A stretch of 8,737 nt of DNA from Rhodanobacteraceae bacterium. Its GTDB lineage: Bacteria; Pseudomonadota; Gammaproteobacteria; Xanthomonadales; Rhodanobacteraceae. A model generated the notes under the pieces. The model saw nothing but the letters and a program-made list of their open reading frames with translations. It was not told the DNA's origin and ran no database searches. Shown here piece by piece: positions 5,936 to 8,737 of the stretch. Numbering within the stretch: position 1 is the first letter of the stretch; the number at the start of each line of letters is the position of its first letter. The stretch lies in the NCBI GenBank assembly GCA_025928735.1, contig JAICIW010000067.1, positions 1 through 8,737 on the forward strand. The letters run 5' to 3'. The translations under genes were made by a program, and so were the position numbers.

Positions 5936-8110
5936 CTAGAGGGCGGTGAGGTTCGCGTACGCCGCGACCAGCCATTTCGGGCCGGCGTCGGCGAAGTTCA
6001 CCTGGATGCGGGTGTGCGCGCCGGAGCCTTCGGCGCTGATCACCACGCCTTCGCCGAAGCTGGCGTGGCGCACGCGTTGGCCGAGCTTGATGGGCAAGGT
6101 GTCGTCGAGATCGGCATGGCCGCGCGATGCGCGTGTGGTGTAGACCGGCCGCGAGATCTTCGCGCGCGGGCGCACTTCGGTGAGCAGGTGCGCGGGTAAT
6201 TCGTCGAGGAAGCGCGAGGGACGCGACAGGGCTTCGCTGCCGTACTGGCGGCGCGATTCGGCGTAGCACAGCACCAGCCGTTCGCGCGCGCGGGTGATGC
6301 CGACGTAGGCGAGGCGGCGTTCTTCCTCAAGCCGCGACGCGTCTTCCATCGAGCGCTGCGACGGGAACAGGCCGTCTTCCATGCCGACCAGGAACACCAC
6401 CGGAAACTCGAGCCCCTTGGCCGAGTGCAGCGTCATCAGTTGCACGCAATCGGTGCCAGCTTCACCCTGGCCTTCGCCGGCTTCCAGCGCCGCATGGGCG
6501 AGGAATGCGGCGAGTTCCGACAGTCCGGCTTCGATGTCCTCGGGCGTGGTTTGGAAACGACTGGCGACGTTGACCAGTTCGTCCAGGTTTTCGACGCGCG
6601 CCTCGGCGTTGCCGCGGCTGTCGCGCTCGTAGTAATCGCGCAGGCCCGATTGCGTGATTGCGCATTCGACTTGTTCGGCCAGCGTGATGTCATCGGAGCC
6701 TTTGGCCAGACCGTCGATCAAGGTCATGAACCCGCGCAAGGCATTCTTTGCGCGCGTGTTCAATTCGCCGCCCGCCAGTGCCGCAAGCGCGGCATCCCAC
6801 AACGACGTGTCGTCGGTGCGTGCACGCCGGCGCAGCGCATCCACGCTGCGTTCGCCCACGCCGTGCGGCGGCGTCGCCAGGGCGCGCTCGAACGACGCAT
6901 CGTCGCCGCGATTGGCGGCGAGACGAAGATACGCCAGTGCATCTTTCACTTCGGCGCGTTCGAAATAGCGCTGACCGCCGTACACGCGATACGGAATGTT
7001 GTGCTGGTGCAGTTGTTCTTCGAAATTGCGCGACTGCGCGTTGGAGCGATACAGCACCGCGATGTCCGAGGCGTTGCCGCCGCCGTCGAGGTATTCGCGG
7101 ATGCGCTCGATCACGAAGCGCGCCTCGTCCTGTTCGTTGTAGGCGGCGTACAGCGCGATCGCTTCGCCCTTGTCGCTCGACGTCCACAACTTCTTGCCGA
7201 GCCGAGACGGGTTCTGCGCGATCACCGCGTTGGCGGCTTCCAGGATGGTCGCGGTGGAACGGTAGTTCTGTTCCAGCCGCAGCGTTTTCGCGTCGGGAAA
7301 ATCGCGCAGGAACGCGTGCATGTTCTCGACCTTCGCGCCGCGCCAGCCGTAGATCGACTGGTCGTCGTCGCCGACTGCAAACACCTTCCCTGTCTTGCCG
7401 GCGAGCAGCCGAATCCACGCGTACTGCAGCGCGTTGGTGTCCTGGAATTCATCGATCAGCAGATGCCGCCAACGATCCTGGTAGTGCGCGCGCAGCGCGT
7501 CGTTGTCGCGAATCAACTCGTGTGCGCGCAGCAGCAGTTCGGCGAAGTCCACCAGCCCTGCGCGTCGGCAGGCCTGTTCGTACGCCTGATACACATTGAG
7601 GTAGGTGCGGGCGACCGGATGGTCACCGGGTTCGATGCCATCGGGGCGTTTGCCTTCGTCCTTCCACGCGTTGATCTGCCACGTCGCCTGCCGCGGCGGA
7701 TAACGCGCTTCGTCGATGCCGAGGCCCGCGACCACGCGCTTCACCAGCCGTTGCTGGTCATCCGAATCGAGGATCTGGAAGGTCTCCGGCAGTTGCGCTT
7801 CGCGCCAGTGCTGGCGCAGCAGGCGATGCGCGATGCCGTGGAAGGTGCCAACGGTGAGCCCGCGCATGCCGTGCGGCAGCAGGCTGCCAAGGCGCGCGCG
7901 CATCTCGCCGGCCGCCTTGTTGGTGAAGGTTACGCTAAGGATCGACCACGGCGGTGTGCCGTCGGCTTCGATCAGCCAGCCGATTCGGTGGGTGAGCACG
8001 CGGGTCTTGCCTGACCCGGCGCCCGCCAGCACCAGATAATGGCCGGGCGGGGCGGCGACGGCTTCGCGTTGCGCAGCGTTGAGCGGGTCCAGCAGATACG
8101 AAACATCCAT
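5936..8110 (-). CDS. uvrD: DNA helicase II (ATP-dependent 3'-5' helicase UvrD)
   Basis: UvrD unwinds DNA 3'-5' to remove excised oligonucleotides in nucleotide excision repair, unwinds nicked strands in mismatch repair, and clears RecA filaments. The 724-residue product (E. coli 720 aa) keeps the E. coli numbering closely: Walker A LAGAGSGKT with K35, motif Ia TFTNKAAGEM at 61-70, TVGTFHG at 86-92, DEFQD at 220-224, DDDQSIYGWRG at 248-258, NYRST with R284, LMTLHSAKGLEF at 558-569, and YVGITRARER at 602-611. The C-terminus carries the Tudor-like domain (GQRVRHASFGEGVV and KWLVAAYANL) that in E. coli contacts RNA polymerase. I chose the ATG at 8110 because the product then starts MDVSYLLD as in E. 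coli; in-frame ATGs at 8119 and 8137 would add 3 or 9 residues. No Shine-Dalgarno or LexA-like box is evident upstream. It lies 95 bp after the DUF3185-like gene and is convergent with the perM-like gene. Confidence 0.98.
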   Translation of the reverse strand: MDVSYLLDPLNAAQREAVAAPPGHYLVLAGAGSGKTRVLTHRIGWLIEADGTPPWSILSVTFTNKAAGEMRARLGSLLPHGMRGLTVGTFHGIAHRLLRQHWREAQLPETFQILDSDDQQRLVKRVVAGLGIDEARYPPRQATWQINAWKDEGKRPDGIEPGDHPVARTYLNVYQAYEQACRRAGLVDFAELLLRAHELIRDNDALRAHYQDRWRHLLIDEFQDTNALQYAWIRLLAGKTGKVFAVGDDDQSIYGWRGAKVENMHAFLRDFPDAKTLRLEQNYRSTATILEAANAVIAQNPSRLGKKLWTSSDKGEAIALYAAYNEQDEARFVIERIREYLDGGGNASDIAVLYRSNAQSRNFEEQLHQHNIPYRVYGGQRYFERAEVKDALAYLRLAANRGDDASFERALATPPHGVGERSVDALRRRARTDDTSLWDAALAALAGGELNTRAKNALRGFMTLIDGLAKGSDDITLAEQVECAITQSGLRDYYERDSRGNAEARVENLDELVNVASRFQTTPEDIEAGLSELAAFLAHAALEAGEGQGEAGTDCVQLMTLHSAKGLEFPVVFLVGMEDGLFPSQRSMEDASRLEEERRLAYVGITRARERLVLCYAESRRQYGSEALSRPSRFLDELPAHLLTEVRPRAKISRPVYTTRASRGHADLDDTLPIKLGQRVRHASFGEGVVISAEGSGAHTRIQVNFADAGPKWLVAAYANLTAL

Positions 8111-8117
8111 CCGCGCC

Positions 8118-8123
8118 ATTGTA
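8118..8123 (-). promoter_or_regulatory. Candidate -10 hexamer TACAAT for uvrD
   Basis: TACAAT matches the sigma-70 -10 consensus at five of six bases and ends 7 bp before the chosen uvrD ATG. A transcript from it would start at or next to that ATG, giving a leaderless mRNA and fitting the absence of a Shine-Dalgarno. No TTGACA-like -35 stands at 16-18 bp, so support is weak. Confidence 0.25.
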
Positions 8124-8129
8124 ACCGTC

Positions 8130-8144
8130 GCCCGCAACGCGGGC
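8130..8144. other. Small perfect hairpin upstream of uvrD
   Basis: GCCCGC (8130-8135), loop AAC, GCGGGC (8139-8144). It lies between the stop of the DUF3185-like gene and the uvrD start. It could reduce read-through or lie in the uvrD leader. On the minus strand no T-run follows, so a terminator role is not shown. Confidence 0.3.
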
Positions 8145-8205
8145 CTGCGGGTTTGGCCGCGAATCCGGCGCCGCGAACGGACGCGTCAGCGCAGCGCGTA
8201 CGCGG

Positions 8206-8424
8206 CTACTTCTTCTTCAGTGCTCCCGCGATGATCAGCACGCCGCCGATCACGATGCCGGCGTAGCCGATCGGCGCCGGTACCTGCTTCTGCGAAGAAG
8301 CCTCGATCTTGACCGGCCCCAGTTGCGCCTTGGTGCTGCTGTCGTTGTAGCGCGCGTCGCCCAGCGCGACCCATACGCCAAGTCCGAGCAGGATGATTCC
8401 AATCACGATCAGCGCGATTCGCAT
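8206..8424 (-). CDS. Small two-span membrane protein, DUF3185-like
   Basis: This 72-residue protein has two hydrophobic helices, at about 3-21 and 51-69, joined by a polar loop of about 29 residues (GDARYNDSSTKAQLG and onward) and ending in K70-K71-K72. The layout, the GDARY-like motif after helix 1 and the Gly-rich second helix recall the small DUF3185 family, which has no known function. The start at 8424 is well supported by AAGGAG (8434-8439 on the minus strand) placed 9 nt before the ATG, the best ribosome-binding site in the window. The lysine tail and short ends suggest both termini lie on the cytoplasmic side, which is an inference. uvrD follows 95 bp downstream on the same strand, so read-through is possible but not demonstrated. 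A real small gene is very likely; the family assignment is from memory of the pattern. Confidence 0.85.
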   Translation of the reverse strand: MRIALIVIGIILLGLGVWVALGDARYNDSSTKAQLGPVKIEASSQKQVPAPIGYAGIVIGGVLIIAGALKKK

Positions 8425-8433
8425 GCCGAGCCT

Positions 8434-8439
8434 CTCCTT
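8434..8439 (-). promoter_or_regulatory. Ribosome binding site AAGGAG of the DUF3185-like gene
   Basis: AAGGAG is complementary to the 16S rRNA 3' end and stands 9 nt before the ATG at 8424, fixing that start. Most other genes in this window lack such a site. Confidence 0.8.
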
Positions 8440-8549
8440 GTGGGGGTGACCCGAAGGCTACGCGAACCGGGCGCGCGGCGCCATCCCCCGGACGACCTGA
8501 TTGGAGGTCGATCCCAGCCGCAGAGGCATTGCATCCGAAATTGATTTTT

Positions 8550-8594
8550 GTCATTCCGGGGTTACCCGCGACTTCGCGGGCAAAACCCGGAATC
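8550..8594 (-). repeat. Palindromic repeat, GATTCCGG...CCGGAATGAC family, inverted copy
   Basis: On the plus strand it starts GTCATTCCGGGG and ends CCCGGAATC. The outer arms are ATTCCGGG (8553-8560) and CCCGGAAT (8586-8593). An inner stem CCCGCG (8565-8570) / CGCGGG (8575-8580) has an ACTT loop. On the minus strand it has the same ends as the units at 5860-5894 and 8624-8659, with a longer hairpin. Confidence 0.7.
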
Positions 8595-8623
8595 GGTGTC
8601 GCCGTGCATGCCGTTCCGCAACC

Positions 8624-8659
8624 GATTCCGGATTCGGCCTGCGGCCGCTCCGGAATGAC
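8624..8659 (+). repeat. Palindromic repeat, GATTCCGG...CCGGAATGAC family, direct copy
   Basis: The arms ATTCCGGA (8625-8632) and TCCGGAAT (8649-8656) are perfect. The inner stem is CGGCC (8635-8639), loop TGC, GGCCG (8643-8647). It faces the unit at 8550-8594: the outer ends GTCATTCCGG (8550-8559) and CCGGAATGAC (8650-8659) are exact reverse complements. The inner CCGGAATCGGT (8587-8597) and ACCGATTCCGG (8621-8631) are too. The 110-bp pair thus forms one large palindrome. Confidence 0.7.
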
Positions 8660-8665
8660 CAAAAA

Positions 8666-8733
8666 GGCAGCCAGGGTTCGGGCGCGAACCAGATGGAGCG
8701 GTTGAGTGTCAGGAGCGATGCGTCAATGGCTGC
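8666..8733. other. Inverted repeat at the right edge, with a small internal hairpin
   Basis: GCAGCCA (8667-8673) is the reverse complement of TGGCTGC (8727-8733), enclosing a perfect hairpin GGTTCG-GGCG-CGAACC at 8675-8690. This may be a structured leader or chance in GC-rich DNA; the right side is cut by the edge. Confidence 0.3.
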
Positions 8734-8737
8734 TGCC
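8726..8737 (+). CDS. Possible start of a rightward gene (four codons visible)
   Basis: The ATG at 8726 is followed by GCT GCT GCC and preceded by AGGAG at 8711-8715 with a 10-nt gap, an acceptable ribosome binding site. Only four codons (M-A-A-A) lie in the window, so the product cannot be named. A leftward frame is also open over this edge, so the direction is not certain. Confidence 0.25.

Larger units (their letters stand above)
8425..8737. other. Non-coding stretch of 313 bp to the right edge
   Basis: Apart from the ribosome binding site and the two palindromic units, this stretch holds no gene I can support. 8440-8549 shows only a short GACCT/AGGTC dyad around 8500 and a T-rich patch at 8546-8549. 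No convincing promoter for the DUF3185-like gene was found. The last 75 bp contain an inverted repeat and a possible gene start, listed separately. Confidence 0.6.

Noticed and set aside
6425..8014. 529-codon plus-strand frame opposite uvrD
   Set aside because: It is antisense to a complete UvrD, has no recognisable motif and shows the composition of a shadow frame.
8195..8204. CGCGTACGCG perfect palindrome after the DUF3185-like gene
   Set aside because: It is a 10-bp self-complementary run without a loop in CG-rich DNA, likely by chance.
8186..8662. 158-codon minus-strand frame covering the DUF3185-like gene and the repeat pair
   Set aside because: It begins inside a palindromic repeat and runs through it. 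The DUF3185-like frame has a strong ribosome binding site and sensible membrane helices.
8551..8737. Leftward open frame entering from the right edge, ending in TGA inside the repeat at 8551-8553
   Set aside because: It is open for about 60 codons but more than half lies in palindromic repeats. The remaining 25 or so codons are too few to judge; the extended sequence would decide.

Overview
The window is GC-rich and carries ordinary housekeeping genes of a gammaproteobacterium. Three features point to Xanthomonadales (Rhodanobacteraceae- or Xanthomonadaceae-like): a PlsB longer than the E. coli protein, a PyrF of xanthomonad-like type, and several classes of short palindromic intergenic repeats. 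This placement is inferred from protein character and repeat style, without any database search.

Layout, left to right. (1) Positions 1-2493, minus strand: plsB, glycerol-3-phosphate acyltransferase, with its C-terminus cut by the window edge. (2) 2646-3635, minus: an unrecognised predicted lipoprotein. (3) 3673-4386, minus: pyrF, OMP decarboxylase. The 37-bp pyrF-lipoprotein gap suggests co-transcription; plsB follows after about 150 bp that contain a nested dyad. (4) 4387-4649: a divergent intergenic region with three imperfect 43-44 bp tandem repeats and a small perfect hairpin. (5) 4650-5696, plus: an AI-2E/PerM-family membrane protein. (6) 5697-5935: a space between convergent genes, filled with two kinds of palindromic repeats and a 10-bp-stem hairpin just after the perM-like gene. 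(7) 5936-8110, minus: uvrD, DNA helicase II, complete with all helicase motifs. (8) 8206-8424, minus: a small two-span membrane protein resembling DUF3185. (9) 8425-8737: non-coding as far as can be seen, holding a head-to-head pair of the same repeat family found after uvrD, then an inverted repeat and possibly the first codons of a rightward gene at the edge.

The genes do not form one pathway: they cover phospholipid synthesis, pyrimidine synthesis, a membrane transporter-like protein and DNA repair. I found no defence system, mobile-element gene, CRISPR array, tRNA or rRNA. The part most worth following up is the intergenic repeat content. It includes a four-member family sharing the ends GATTCCGG and CCGGAATGAC around variable hairpins, a GTAG/GCAG-GTTGGG type REP cluster, and the 43-44 bp tandem array. 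The remaining novelty is limited to one uncharacterised lipoprotein.
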